DNA of 64,000 nucleotides from Lepas anatifera (taxonomy: Eukaryota; Arthropoda; Thecostraca; Lepadidae), in assembly GCA_034440635.1 (NCBI GenBank), contig JAOTON010001271.1, forward strand, positions 620,001-684,000, written 5' to 3'. A program made the position numbers and the translations under genes. The notes below the pieces were generated by a model, which made no database searches, was not told where the DNA came from, and saw only the letters and a program-made list of their open reading frames with translations. This document shows positions 12,746-25,257 of the stretch, piece by piece; position 1 is the stretch's first letter, and each line of letters starts with the position of its first letter.

Positions 12746-13632
12746 CGACAACAGGGAAAATATACGGAAAAGGCATGGTATTAACCAAATCACCGAAACA
12801 AACTTTGAATACAATTGAAATAAGGCTAAAGAAATGTTCCGAAGTATTTCCAGGCCATTGTTAACATGCATTGTTAGTTTTTAACTTTGTTATTAGTTGG
12901 TAGTTACTGTTGATACTAAGAATCGTTAAGAAGCCAATCCCAGTCTAAAGATATTGTTGGAATGGTCAACTTCTTTGTGTTTTGCTTGTCCAGCAACATT
13001 AAAGTGGTATACATGCCGTGTTCGCGATGAAAGATTTAAGGATATGCCAAATATTCGAAAACGTTCCAAGCCGCCCTAGGACAGATAGGGGACATCTCCA
13101 ACGTACAAAAAAAATCCCCAGGGCCAGCCCATAACCTTAATTAATCTTCAGACAACACATGAAAACTCAGGGAGGTAAACAAGCGCTCTTAGAAAACATA
13201 ATTCGGTGAAACGCCTAACAATCTAAACGTTTATGATTCAATATGATATGTTATTTGGCCTGCCTCCCCAACTCTACAATGGAAAATTGAGTACAACCAG
13301 TGACTATAAACTCGAGTACAAACATTCCTATGAGTACTAAGACAGCTGGTTACAACAATAGTCACAGCTTATCACATGATAGTCGACCTCAAAGAACCAG
13401 CCCACTTGTGATGTCGGCTATTGTGTTACTGTGTTTGTGAAACCAGCTGTGCCAAGACCCCGAAGAAGATCCGTGAAAAATAAGCACTAATTTTTTCATA
13501 TTGGCTTCGAGGAGGAAGGGCAGACAATACCTTCTCATCTTACAATAATGTTCCTTGTGTAGTAGCAGTGCGGGATCGACTCAGCTCCAAATTATTTAAA
13601 TTGACTGTAGAAACTCTCAGCGGGCCACAGGA
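12746..13632. other. Unassigned AT-rich DNA
   Basis: No gene or repeat recognised. Confidence 0.5.
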
Positions 13633-14096
13633 GTGATGCGCCATATACGAACATCGCACCTTCAATTACACGCACATCGATACATGTCGATCCGGCATAA
13701 GGCGACACCCATCTGCAAAACCCCACAAGCACATCAGGGCACTCGGAATCGTTCCAGCAGTCCTTATCGCTATTTCAGTGGTATTAGCGGCCAGATAAGG
13801 ACTCATAACACCTCAGGCCGGCGCTCTGTCCTTCCAGCCGTGCAGCCGGGCTGCAGCGCGCCGTCGCCGGCGGCCGCATCGTCGCTGCCGACGGCCGAGG
13901 TGGTAGGATGGAGGCCGGTCTGGCCGGAAGCGGGTCAGCCCCCCGGCCAGGCTAATTATTCGGCACGTCAGCGCATCCCCCAGCGGTCGGCACGGACCGA
14001 CAGAGGCGGCGCTTATTGCCTCCGCCCCCTATCGTCGGCACGGCAGCGGCGAGGGGGGGGGGCAGCAGCTATTCCTGGCCGCCGGGGACGTCTCAG
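13633..14096 (+). CDS. Candidate first or internal exon in a CpG-rich island
   Basis: A frame opening with two ATGs runs 155 codons. It crosses a good donor, CAG|GTAAAT, after 14096. Composition shifts sharply to GC-rich from about 13820, as in other candidate exons here. A run of ten Gs at about 14053-14062 sits in the frame; one base more would change the reading frame after it, so a sequence error or polymorphism is possible. The peptide is rich in R, S, G, P and Q with no domain I recognise. It could be a 5' exon or only a CpG island. Confidence 0.25.
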
Positions 14097-14100
14097 GTAA

Positions 14101-15278
14101 ATAGCTGCAGAACTCACCACATAACAGGGCAAACAGTCGCCAATCAATGACCCACTTCGTGGGTAAATGTATGGTTTGAAACACACAGTGGCCAGTAGCT
14201 AGAGCTTTAACATCCGAATAAGCGACGCTTGTGTAAACACATGACATTTAAAATGTAACGTACGCTGGTTCAATGGGGATATATGTAATAAGATACACAA
14301 GAATCAGGACCTTATATTCAGTGAATGAGGATGACGAAGAAAATACGCCGGTTCTTTTCCGAGAAAATCACCAGCTATGACTTTTTTTATTTGTAAAGGA
14401 CAAAATACACAAACAGCAATCCTCCCAAAGCACACAGAGCAATCAGGAGAAAAACGGCATCAATATTCCTACAATAAGGCGCACGAATAAAACAAACCAC
14501 ATCCGACAATGATTATACACTTACCCTTCCCGCCCAAAGCATTTAAGATCAGCACTATGATTGTAATAACTGTGGTGCATGAAATTTAATTAAGAGAAAC
14601 CTAAGGTCAGGAACTCGCCGTAGTGTTCATGCCACGATTATGATCCCTCATTTAGATGGACTCATTTATTTTTGGTTGAACACGGCCCCAATCAGTACTG
14701 AGAGCCGGAGTATGGATCTATATATCGTTGAGGGTGCCAGGACACTCCCAATGAAACGTTAAAGAGTGTTACAATATCTTCAAAATGTTTGCGTTTTTTA
14801 TTGCAAGGATTTGAACTTATTTTTGGGATCTCCAACAGGCTTGTGAGAAGGCTAAAACACACTTTATTATATGCTATCACCTGTTCTTATGATAGATATT
14901 GGTACTGTTTGCACATTGGGCACACAAATCCACACCTATGACTAAAAAAGTTTATAGTGCATTTTTTATATTAAATATCTTATATTGATATAATCAAAAC
15001 TTTGTTGATATGTTGCTCAAGTTCATTAAGAAATATTGTAAAAAATTCCCCAAGCAGGGTGTCCGATATTTTGAGCCGCGCGTTACTCAGGTAAGTGTGT
15101 GCAAGTGAGGTAATTATGAGGTGATATTCTTCGATTATTGAAGGGATATTACTGTTTTTCATCAGTGATTGATCGCAGTCTATGGTAAGTTGGTTGTATA
15201 ATTAGTACAAGGGACAAGTTACAAGGGAAATAATTTTACTGGTCTGAAAGAACATATATACCGCGAATGAGGCGATGG

Positions 15279-15281
<3 letters not shown>
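14101..15281. other. Unassigned AT-rich DNA
   Basis: No exon or repeat recognised; consistent with intron or intergenic sequence. Confidence 0.5.

Positions 15282-15323
<42 letters not shown>
15282..15323. repeat. (AT)21 microsatellite
   Basis: A perfect AT run of 42 bp. Short related phrases, GCGAATGA on the left and TCATTCGC on the right, form an inverted pair around it. Confidence 0.98.
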
Positions 15324-15325
<2 letters not shown>

Positions 15326-15932
15326 TTCGCAGCCGTTTTTGTGTAACTATATTCTTCAGACCTTACGATAGTCTTGGGATTGAAACGCGTGATCTCATTT
15401 TGGATTGTAATTTAATTGTTTACAAATATAGTACTTTGGGACTATCTTTGACTTTAAAATCGGCTATATTCAAGCTAAATTTACTATCTCTGTAACAAAG
15501 TAGGAATTCGGTGAATATCTAAAGCAAACCAAATGTCTGAAAACCTGATGTTTTAAACGTTTGCGGCATCAACGAAAAAAACAACACTGCGCAGTAATGA
15601 GTCATCTCTCGAAGACAGCTGCATAAGGCTGCCGCTCATCTGTTCTCAAGGAGAAGTCTATCATCTGCCCACTACGACACGCGTTTCACCAGCATCTCCA
15701 ATATCAAGCCTTGTCACAGAGCTCGTCACAGCGACCCTTCTGTTGCACCGGGATCAAATCGACCGGCCCCTACTGATGACACATGCATGGCGTGAGAGAG
15801 GCGGAGTAGGTCACACACGCGGGACTTATCCGTAGGGAAGGCCACACACGCGGTATGGACTCCTCGGCAACGGAGCGCCTCACGCGTGTCAGGGGCAGCA
15901 TCGCCCGGGAGCGTCACAGACGTAGGACTCAC

Positions 15933-16137
15933 CTGCGGGGCGGGTCACCGGAGACCTGGGGCGTGAGTCCGGCCAGAGTCAGCAGGGCGCCGCGGGACGG
16001 TACCAACGCCGTGTCGTACCCTGGGAACCGGTACACCTGCCGGTACAGCGGGGCGTCACCACCGAGACCGGCTCCCGACTGCACACCCGCGGCTACGGCG
16101 GTACAGCGGTACACGAGAGGCAGGGTCCCACCCAAGC
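15933..16137 (-). CDS. Candidate internal exon, function unknown
   Basis: Read on the minus strand, an acceptor TTAGCAG precedes 16137 and a strong donor CAG|GTGAGT follows 15933. The 205 bp between stay open in the frame giving peptides such as LVYRCTAVAAGVQSG and YRFPGYDTALVPSRGALLTL. The block is GC-rich against AT-rich surroundings. The pyrimidine tract before the acceptor is weak. No family recognised. A plus-strand frame (15855-16310) overlaps but lacks splice support. Confidence 0.35.
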
Positions 16138-16310
16138 CTGCTAACGATCACCCGGCTGGGGTACAGCGTACAACGTTATGCCAGTGCCAGCGCCCACCGC
16201 CGGGGATAGGTCAACGTACAGGTCGACGGGGTTTTAGCTATTGGACGATGGATAAACTTAAAAAAGGCGAGACTAGAGATCTGTCAAACTCGCTCTTTAG
16301 GTATCATTAG

Positions 16311-17337
16311 TCTCACACTAATGCCAACGCACGCAAGAGCTAGATTCCCACTCAGAAGAAAACAGTACGCTGTTACGCTAAATTTGGGGCTAAGACGAGT
16401 CTAAGCCAAGCCTAGGCCGCCGAGAGTCCAGTATCACCGGACAGTTTTCACCTTATTTAAAACCAACAGGAATCCAACTATTCTCCAACTGACTTAAGCT
16501 CCACTTAAAAGGTGAAATATAAGGAACCACAAAAATATTCGCAACTATTTCATTCATATACCACATAGACATTTTCTTAGGTTAAACTTTGCAACATAGG
16601 CCTGAATGTAACTACCGGCATCCCTGTAGGGCAGAGTGCCTCGATATTAATTTCCGGTTCCTCATATGTGACCTTATTCGCCGTGCGTAAAACGACTGGT
16701 ACAGTTGTGACTAACCCCGCCTCAGGCCATCCGACAGCGTGAGCCGAACACGTGACTCGGCTGTGTGACCTGGTCGCACTGGACAACTGCAGGTCAGAGG
16801 CCATTTTCCGAGGGGCTCCCTGGAGCGCAGAGCCAGCCTCAGGTGTACAAAATCGCAGAGCAGCATTCTTTGTGACGAACACCCCGTGACGTGGTTGGCA
16901 ATGTCAGCGTAAAATAGCCCCCACCAAATCTGCGTAAAAGTTTTCGATGTCTGCACGGGCCATTGAAACTCATATCACTCACAATCCCAACGCAGTATCC
17001 CTCGAAAACCAACGTGGCTGCATGGGGAACATCTTCAGTCAAAAAGCCAAAACGGTTCTCGACAGAAAGCCCAGAATGCAATAACATAACGCAAGTAAAC
17101 GCGAAATCTTGCCCCAGGCCGATGGAATAAGGTCGTTCAGTGCCCAGGGCGACCGTCCATCACCAGTTAACCGAGCACGGCAGCTAGCCACCAGCAGTTA
17201 TAACTCACAGAACTTGAGCAAAATAGAAACGGCTAGGGCTCAGCTAGATGCAGCTGAAGCGAACAGTTTTAAGCTGTTGGTGGCACTTGTTCGCTGGCTA
17301 TTCTCCACTCGAGCTATATCACACACTCAGTCGGTAA
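16311..17337. other. Unassigned DNA
   Basis: Mildly GC-rich with overlapping minus-strand frames at 16577-17087, none with motifs or splice signals I trust. No repeats seen. Confidence 0.4.
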
Positions 17338-18274
17338 CCCTCGCCCGGGGGGTGTTTAAACACTCCCTCGGGTTTTTTCCGCTGACACCAGAAAACGGTC
17401 ACACGAAGCGTCGCCGTACTTTTTACACCTTATCCTTGACCAATCCTGCAACTGTTACCAACATTTCAAGGTAATGTTACCTTAGGTCAGGTCACCAGTG
17501 CAGATCAAATGACTTCACCTCCAACAAAGTTTCAGATAGCATACTTAAGCACAGGGTCAATCTATCCAATTGAAACTCGTCACATAATGGGCCCATCGAG
17601 CGCTGCAAAACATATTCTGCTATTTTTTATACCGATGACTTAGGGTCAGATACATATCATAACCTCTCCATTGGAAATGCACAGGGAAAACAAAAATTGG
17701 GCTGTATTTGTGTAGATACAGATGATAATACCTCAATATTTTCCATATCGTAGTATCCTGGGCCCCTTTCCAGGTTCATGTTGCAATTTGTGTGTGTGTG
17801 TGATCTGTGACCTCTGAGAGGTCATCTGGGGCTATTAAGCAGGTTTTCAGACTTGGGTCAATAACTTTGAAGGAAATGACGATAAAGCTCTTCTTTTGAT
17901 CTATAAGTTTCAATTGCTATTGGGAGTCAATTAATATGCATATTGACTACGTTAGATCAGATAGTGACCTTGACCTGACCGCAGGTCAGGTCGTTTGTAT
18001 TTTGACCTAGTAGAGCCATATTATACATCATTCGATTCACCATAACCAGAGAAAACAAATTGTGCCTAAAAATGAGTCTAACTCAACTCTGTCAGACGCT
18101 AGAGCCCATTAACTATACTCTCAAATTCAACTGCTTTGACCTATCATGGCCTCAATATTGACCTGAGCCAAAAGTGACTGACATTCGCTGTCCCGCATAT
18201 GTGCCGAGTTTGAGGGGGATGTTTGAACACCTCCCATTATGGTTATGGTGGCTCGGGGGCCCACCGGGCTGGTA
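17338..18274 (+). mobile_element. TTAA-flanked non-autonomous element, family C, copy 1
   Basis: The left end reads CCCTCGCCCGGGGGGTGTTT after GTAA; the right end finishes GGGCCCACCGGGCTGGTA before TTAA (18275-18278). Subterminal palindromes such as GGGGTGTTTAAACAC mark the family. The interior carries many AGGTCA half-sites and a short (GT)n. No ORF of note. CCC ends beside TTAA suggest a piggyBac-like origin by inference. Confidence 0.75.
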
Positions 18275-18278
18275 TTAA

Positions 18279-19686
18279 AATAATCGCACCTGAACCCACA
18301 TAATCACCGAACAGCTAGTCAACGAGACCGTTACGAACACTAGGATGTCTGTGCCATGGCGAGCAATTGAAGGCTCCCATAGCTGCAACTCTTTGCTTTA
18401 GGACAGATGGTGACGGCAAAAGACTACTTGAATGAAGAGCTGACGGAACTGGTAAAATCATAAACAGAACGGAATGAGTAAAAAGGACAGAAGACGTCCC
18501 TTAAATTTCGGCCTTTGATACCCAAATTTATTGAAAATACAAAAATATTTGCGAAAGGAGAAATCAATTCCCAGACACCCTATAATATGCAAGGGCGGGC
18601 GCTACCTATTCTCAAACGAGCAGGACCCTGGGCATTATTACAAGATTCATCAATCAACCTGCAGCGATTAAGCTTAGCTGAAGGCTCAAAACTGCTAAAA
18701 ATACAACAGAGGGACCAGTCATGTGGTAACTTTATTATATACTTAATAGTACAAATTCACCGAGAGCAGAGTGACAAACAAGCTCACCCGGAGTAACTCG
18801 TGGTGGGTAAATATTTTTGGAGGAATGGAGCCATCCGTGGCGGCGACGATGATTCAGGCATATGCAATGGATTGCTTTTTCCTCTGATACATGTCTTCTT
18901 CGGCATCACCTTCTTAACAGTGACACCATTTTAAAGAGTTGATCAATAAACTGAATGACGACTGAATATATATGACGGTTACTCAAACGACTCCACGAAT
19001 CAACAGCTATGGCGGGGTACTGGTTTCCCCTCTAGTTGAACTTAAGTATCACGGAATATGACGGGAGAACAAAAACAAAACAGTTTATAGTCGAAATCCG
19101 TTCGCTCCCAAAATAATTCATCCTTCATTTCAAGACAATTCAAGCCTGCAAAATCCACCCGTCCATGTCATAAGTACTAACACTATACAATTTCATAAAA
19201 ATAACAATGTTTCGCAAGTCCAACAGCGAATCCATGATCATAAAACACCTTGTCGTTACGAGAAGTTATAGCCGTTATAATTTTCTAGGAATTGCACACT
19301 GGAGCTCCTATAATAATAAGAACTGATAAAATTTCGTTCTGCACCAAAAATGGACTGGAACGGCAGCCCCACACAAGCGCTTTCGTCCGTCCGTTGACGG
19401 ATGGTTGAGCCGATGCGCTAGATTGGTGGCGCTGGCCGGCACTGCTCCAGGCTACGCGCTGCAGTCCGCACGGTCGGCGTAGGGTCAAAGGTCACGGCCG
19501 AACTCCCACACACCGCCGCAGGCTCGCACAGGCAGCACGAGCGCGGCTATAGGTCATAGCCCAGTCGGCACATTGGCAGAAGGAAAAACTGTACCCCCAC
19601 GAGACAATGACCCTTCACAGACAATTCTGACACTTTATTGGATTCGTATGGTACATTGCAGGAATGTATGATGCTGCACTATTAGG
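18279..19686. other. Unassigned DNA
   Basis: One 93-codon frame at 18515-18796 (+) has no family signal. A GC-rich patch at 19370-19560 is open on the minus strand without clear splice sites. Otherwise AT-rich and featureless. Confidence 0.4.
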
Positions 19687-19687
19687 C

Positions 19688-21128
19688 AACGCCCCGGTGG
19701 GTCTCCAAGCCACCTTCACCCTGGTGGGAGAGGCAAGAATTGAACACCCCCCCCCCCACCTCGAACTCGGCCCCTATGCAGGATAGCGAAAAAACGCGAA
19801 CGCTGGTGGATAGCTCATATAAATTCATAAATAAACTATATCGGTCATTTTTTGGCTCAGGGCAATATTGAGGTCATGACAGGTCAAAGAAAGTGAGATT
19901 TTGAGTAGAGCTTTTGGATTCTAGCGTCTGAGTTAAGTTAGAATTATTTTGAAGGCACCATTCGCTTTCTCTCGTCACGGCCAATCGAATGATGTATAAT
20001 ATGTTCATATGACCATACTAGGTCAAAACACCAAAATGACCTGAACTCAGGTCAGGTCAAGGCCACTTTTTAACCTAGCATAGTCAATACGAATATTTTT
20101 TCTTCTTTTTATATTTTTACGTTCCCTTTCCCGGGAAAATTTTGTGTTAGTTGCTAGTATCATTCATACAACGCACTCACACTATCTACAGAGCGAAAGT
20201 TTCCATTTGCCGGCACCCATTACGGGACAGCGGCACCGCACTCTCCAGTTGCAATCTCTCCAAGCCGCAGCGCCCAGCACAGGCCGAGCCCTCACATGAG
20301 GGCCGCGGGCGAGAGACCGGACCGGTGGATCACTTTAAAGGCCGATCAGGCCCGTGCACCCGCAAACAGGGACGCCGGCGGGCACGGCGTTGATCCCACT
20401 GCTGCGGCGCGCACTCCCCAGTGTACCGCTGTCTCCTGGGTAGGATGCGGCCGCGGAAAAGGCTGCCACAGGTCAGCCTTGATCCATGGGCCTTCCACAC
20501 CCAAGCGTGGCGCCTTTTCCAGCTGCACCACGGAGGTGGCTATCAATATGTATATCAATCGACTCGCAATAGCAATTTGAACGCAATGATATCAAAATAA
20601 AAGCTGTAACATCATTTCATGCAAAGTTATTGACCTAAGTATGAAAACTGCTCAAATAGCCCCAGATGGCCTCTCAGAGGTCTCAGGTCAAAAATTGCAA
20701 CATGAACCTGGAAAGGAGCCCAGGATACTACGATTTGGCGAATACGAAGGTATTCTCAGCTTTATCTACACAAATACAGCCAGATTTGTTTTCCCCATGC
20801 ATTTCCAACGGAGGTCATGCTCCGTACCTGACCTTAGGTCACCGATATGAAAAACCCCGGAATAGATATTGTAGCACTCGGTGGGCTCATTATGTGGTAT
20901 ATGTTTAAATTCGATAGATTCACCTATTTTTACTTATGCCATATTAAACATTTTTTGAGGTGAGGTCAATTGACCTGCACTGGTGACCTGACCTGAGATG
21001 GCCCAACCTTAAAATTTTGAGGAAAGTTGCAAAATTGATCAATAATGTGTGCCAAGCGCCGCCGTTTATTCCTGCCGCCGGAAAAAAGCCGATGGGTGTT
21101 CAAACAACCCCCCTCCACCAGGGCCAGG
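19688..21128 (-). mobile_element. Family C element, copy 3, with a ~450 bp insertion
   Basis: Both ends match family C in reverse orientation: CGCCCCGGTGGG on the left and CCACCAGGGCCAGGGG on the right. The TTAA flanks are decayed. The 5' subterminal block contains a C homopolymer of about a dozen. Comparison with copies 1 and 2 shows foreign sequence at about 20096-20541. Confidence 0.7.
20096..20541 (-). mobile_element. GC-rich insertion with A-rich 3' end inside family C copy 3
   Basis: Neither of the other long family C copies has this block. It is flanked by TCAATACGAATAT (20084) and TCAATATGTATAT (20543), 11 of 13 identical, as expected of a target duplication. On the minus strand it ends in an A-rich tract (the plus strand has T-rich sequence at 20096-20120). 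Those are marks of LINE-driven retroposition, so a SINE, a truncated LINE or a processed transcript is likely. Short frames exist but none is recognised. Confidence 0.5.
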
Positions 21129-21129
21129 G

Positions 21130-22760
21130 GGAATATCAGCGGAAGGATCCAGACTGCAATTTTTGACGCTTCATTGGAAGTGATTTAACGATAAATTAAA
21201 GCATTTTAACGACGTATTGTGCGATTCACCCTCGATTAAACCTGGTCTGATCAACATGTAATTAGTGATGGGCGCGACCATTGGAAAGAAGCGACTCTGG
21301 AAGAACATATATAAGTGAAAGTTTTAATGAAGGCCAATATAGGCCAATTTTTATTAAAAAAAACGGAATGAAATCATACGCCCAGGTATAATGATTCATA
21401 CCAACAACTTCTAAGTTCTTTGTAAGATAGGCAAATGCTCACCAATATCGCGTGTCCGCAAATTCTGACGTTTGGTTTGGCGTAATTTTCTGATCCCAGA
21501 ATTTCCGACAGAATCAACCAAAAATATGCAACAGCTCAATTGATCATATGTGGCAGGACTTAGCTTATTCAACACAGCAAAACAAAGCATATGATTTTCC
21601 ATACACATTTGCACTCGAGCCACGTGACGAGTGACCTTCCTATCCACACACCAGGATGTTAAGTCATAATCCATAGATCCTGTAGATAGTTCGGGTATTT
21701 AATTAGGCACAGTATGGTGTCTTAATCACCCGGTCTCGTATCAGACAGGTGTTTCCAGGCAACTCGGAATCAACTGGCCTTATCGTGAAATCTAGTTCCA
21801 CCAGGGAATAGGCATGCTGGGAGGTTGTTGGTACTGTTAGGGAGAGATACGGTAGATATTATCAAAGGTAAGGCAGTTGGAACCAGATGCAGCGCAATAC
21901 CAAATGGAGCTGCCCTCACATTGGCGCCAGTAGATCATTATAACATAATACTGCGCAGTCGCGTGCATGTCAAAGTAGGCGACTGAGCCGATTCCATTTT
22001 TCTCAATTAGCAGCTTACAATGCAATGTCTATGGGTGACGAACTTCGCTCCCCTAAAAGCAAGTAACTTTAATACAACTCCGTGGAGACATTTCATTTTC
22101 TTGTCTACCAGCAGCGCCGTTCATATTTGGTTCAATCAAAACTGAACTCAAAAATAATTACCTATTGAAAGATGTATGCACACAGAAGTTACCCACCAAT
22201 TTATTGCAAAATTTATATTCTCAATCGTAGATATCGATGGTATTCTTAAGAGTGCAAAAATAAGCGCGGCAGGTTGATGCACCCAAAAATCTAAATAGCT
22301 CACTTAAAATACTTCGGCCCCATAATATGTGTGTATTTGAGGGCCAGACAGTGATTTCTCAAGTCACAACTGCGATCCAATCACCACATTAACCATACCA
22401 AAATACATAAGTATTTTTGAACTTATCAAACGAGAATACTTCATTGTCCCAACCCATCTCGGTACCAAGGATTGCCGATCAGGGGGGGACTTTGACAGTG
22501 GAGGTGCCATTTGAACCAGTGACGTTTTTAACGTGCGATTTATCAGGGGGCAGCTAATCACAGAGCTTCCAACAGCATACTGGGAAGCGGCGAGTGAGCT
22601 TCCAGGGCGGTGTCGTGACGCCGTGTGGAGGTAGCGAATGTTGGATGGGGCGCCAAACGGCCCGGTCGAAGGGTGACACCTACCTCCTTTTACCTCCTGG
22701 ATCCGTCTAGGCCCCAATTCAGTCATTTAAATCGCAGTCGAATACTTTAACTGAACCATA
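21130..22760. other. Unassigned AT-rich DNA
   Basis: No gene, tRNA or repeat recognised. A minus-strand frame at 22364-22726 (120 codons) has no splice or motif support. Confidence 0.45.
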
Positions 22761-23228
22761 ATTAACACGCGCATTGACGGGGAGGGCGGGTACCCGCCCC
22801 CTCTCGGGTTTTTCGGAGATATGAGAAAAACGGCGGCGCGTAGCGCCGCCGTACTTGGCATGCCTTTTCCCGCATCATTTTTACAGCTTCTGTGAAAATT
22901 TTAAGGTTAGGTCATCCAAGGTCAGGTCACCAGTACAGGTCAAGTGACCCGACCTCAAAAAAAGTTTAAGATAGCATAAGTCGGAGCAGGGTGAACTTAT
23001 CCGATTGAAACTCATATCACATAATGGCCCCACCGAGTTCTCTAAAATATGTTCCGGTATTTTTTATATCGATGACCTAAGGTCAGGTACGAGGCATGAG
23101 CTCTCCATTGGAAATACATGGGAAAAATGTTTTTTTACGGAATAACTCAGTAACGGATGGTGATAGAGCATTTATTTTAGCTGCATTAGACTCGCCTGGG
23201 ATTTGCAGTTCTAATGATATGCATTTTA

Positions 23229-23332
23229 TGATATGTATGACATATACATTATATGATATATACATTATACATATATATTATATACATACATTACATTATA
23301 TGATATATACATTATATGATATTTATGATATG
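23229..23332. repeat. Low-complexity ATGATATATACATT-type repeat
   Basis: Irregular repeats of the phrase CATTATATGATATATA directly before the SINE head. It probably grew at the insertion junction. Confidence 0.8.
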
Positions 23333-23553
23333 GGTTAGAGGCACTGTCTGTTGATCAGGTAGGTCCGGTTCGAGTCCGGGGGTGACCACGTACTCTTTAT
23401 TGGTTATTTCAAAGAAAAGAATGATAAAACTGACTTGCAGGCTTATGAAGAGATACATTAATAACGAAATATGGTTTGCTTTCAGCACATTGTCATGCGG
23501 CTCTCCTGCGCCGGTGGGGCGTTAGCCCAGGTCGCAGACCGGAGTTTAAGTCG
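23333..23553 (+). repeat. tRNA-derived SINE, family 2, copy 1 (intact 3' part)
   Basis: The head keeps a worn A box (GGGTTAGAGGC) and a good B box (GGTTCGAGTCC). The body shares long blocks with the copy at 45799, such as TATTTCAAAGAAAA and GAGATACATT. It ends with GGTGGGGCGTTAGCCCAGG. This uninterrupted copy gives the empty-site sequence for the element at 46001-48285. Confidence 0.82.
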
Positions 23554-23892
23554 TTTTGCTCTATCTTTACTTATTCAGATGTAATGGCCGAAAAACTGAA
23601 TTTACATTTTATCCCTATGACGGCATGTTTTGACCTCTCGTGACCTTAAATGTGACCTGACAAAAAATGGTTCAAATGTTTTCAATGGAGAAGTGGATGG
23701 GCAGCCCAACGCCGTTTACCGTTTTTCGCTACCTACCGTGGTTCTCGAGATCTTAGGGGGGTGGGTACCCGCCCCCCCGTCAATGCAAAGGTGGCTCAGA
23801 CCCCCGTCAATGCGCGTGTTAAACTCCGTTTATGATGAAGGTCATAAAATGAGAAAAAGGTGCAATGATGGTCTAATACGGTTCTCTGTTAA

Positions 23893-24339
23893 AGGGAATG
23901 TGGCACCTTTACAACGTGATTTTAACTGAGATAGCCTAGTTGTAAAGCAAGTCGGAAAACCCGGTACTCTATATATCATTTGTCTTGGAACTCAACATTT
24001 CCGTACAAAAAACTAAACCCTACCTGAAATGTACCTCTCATGTACCTCTCGCCAGGCGGCCATTGTTGTGAGCTGCTGGTGTGACGACATATGCTGACGT
24101 CACGATGAGCATCAGCCAATCGAAGCCCTTGAAGCGTTTCAGGAGTGGAGTGGTTGCCAGATCATGACATCATCCACAGGCAGTTATTTATTTCTTTTCC
24201 TAAAGGAGCATTTTAAAAATCAAAATATTGAGCTTATCGTATATTTTTCAGAGAAATCATGAGTGGTTTCACTATTTTCGGCTAAAAGTAAGCCTTATTA
24301 CACTAAATTCCAGGATTCGACCAAGGTGCCACGTTCCCT
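23893..24339 (+). mobile_element. TTAA-flanked MITE, family G, copy 1
   Basis: Terminal inverted repeats AGGGAATGTGGCACCTT and AAGGTGCCACGTTCCCT. Flanks are TTAA at 23889-23892 and 24340-24343. At 447 bp it lacks coding capacity. The interior includes the palindromic phrase GACGTCA-like CTGACGTCACGATG. The second copy follows directly. Confidence 0.9.
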
Positions 24340-24343
24340 TTAA

Positions 24344-24789
24344 AGGGAATGTGGCACCTTCATAACGTGATTTTAACTGAGATAGCCAAGTTGTAAAGCA
24401 AGTCGGAAATCCCTGTACTCAATATATCATTTGTCTTGGAACTCGAAATTTCCGTAAAAAAGCTAAAACCTACCTGCAATGTAACCCTCATGTACCCTTA
24501 GCAGCAGCAACAGTTGCCATGGCTGTTGGTGTGACGACATATGCTGACGTCACGATGAGCATCAGCCAATCGAAGCCCTTGAAGCGTTTCGAGTATGATA
24601 GTGGTTGCCAGATCATGACGCCATCCACAGACATATATTTATTTCTTTCCCTAGATGAGAATTTAAAAATAAAAATATTGAGCTTATTGAACATTTTTCA
24701 GAGAAATCATGAGTGGTTTCATTATTTTCGGCTAAAAGTACGCCTAATTACACTAAATTCCAGGATTCGCCCGAGGTGCCACATTCTCT
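24344..24789 (+). mobile_element. TTAA-flanked MITE, family G, copy 2
   Basis: The same element again, in the same orientation, flanked by TTAA at 24340-24343 (shared with copy 1) and 24790-24793. It is 446 bp and clearly diverged from copy 1 (single-base changes and small indels), so the pair is not a very recent duplication. The plus frame at 24519-24818 and minus frame at 24488-24694 fall inside it and are chance frames. Confidence 0.9.
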
Positions 24790-24793
24790 TTAA

Positions 24794-25253
24794 GAGCAAA
24801 AATACAGCTCACAACTAAGTTTTGTTTAAAACTTAAGTGATATAATATTTCCGTCTCTTAAACGTTGGTGGAGGATACGAGACACGTCTGAAACACCACT
24901 AATCGAAACATATAGACGTTGGATTTACCTATCTTTTGGTCGTTCAACATATAGGCGTACATAAGACCTGCAGTTCCAAGCCCGGTCGCGTTGTACGAAT
25001 GGATATTTGAACCTAGTGTACAAAACACCATCCAAATGCTCAAAATTCAAACAGAAAGAACGCTCCAACTTTTCAAGTTTAGGCCACCACCCAGGCTGAA
25101 TGTGCTGCAAACAGAATCGGGCCCGATACTTACCAAGTCATCCATCTGATGAATTTACTAGCATACTTCTGCCCATCTCCATCGATTCTTAATGTACAAT
25201 GACATTGCAACGGTTCAGGTGTTGTGAAAAATGTAGATACTGTCAGGGGTTTC
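24794..25253. other. Unassigned AT-rich DNA
   Basis: No feature recognised. Confidence 0.5.
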
Positions 25254-25257
25254 TTAA

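Larger units (their letters stand above)
22766..23818 (-). mobile_element. Family A element, copy 2, interrupted by AT-rich repeat and SINE
   Basis: Flanked by TTAA at 22762-22765 and 23819-23822, with ends CACGCGCATTGACGGGG and CCCCGTCAATGCGCGTG. Orientation is opposite to copy 1. The interior is normal until about 23229, then about 150 bp of the family sequence is replaced by an AT-rich simple repeat and a family 2 SINE; the family sequence resumes near 23553. Half-sites of the AGGTCA type remain. Confidence 0.85.

Noticed and set aside
24488..24818. 68- and 99-codon frames
   Set aside because: They lie inside family G copy 2, and copy 1 does not keep them open.
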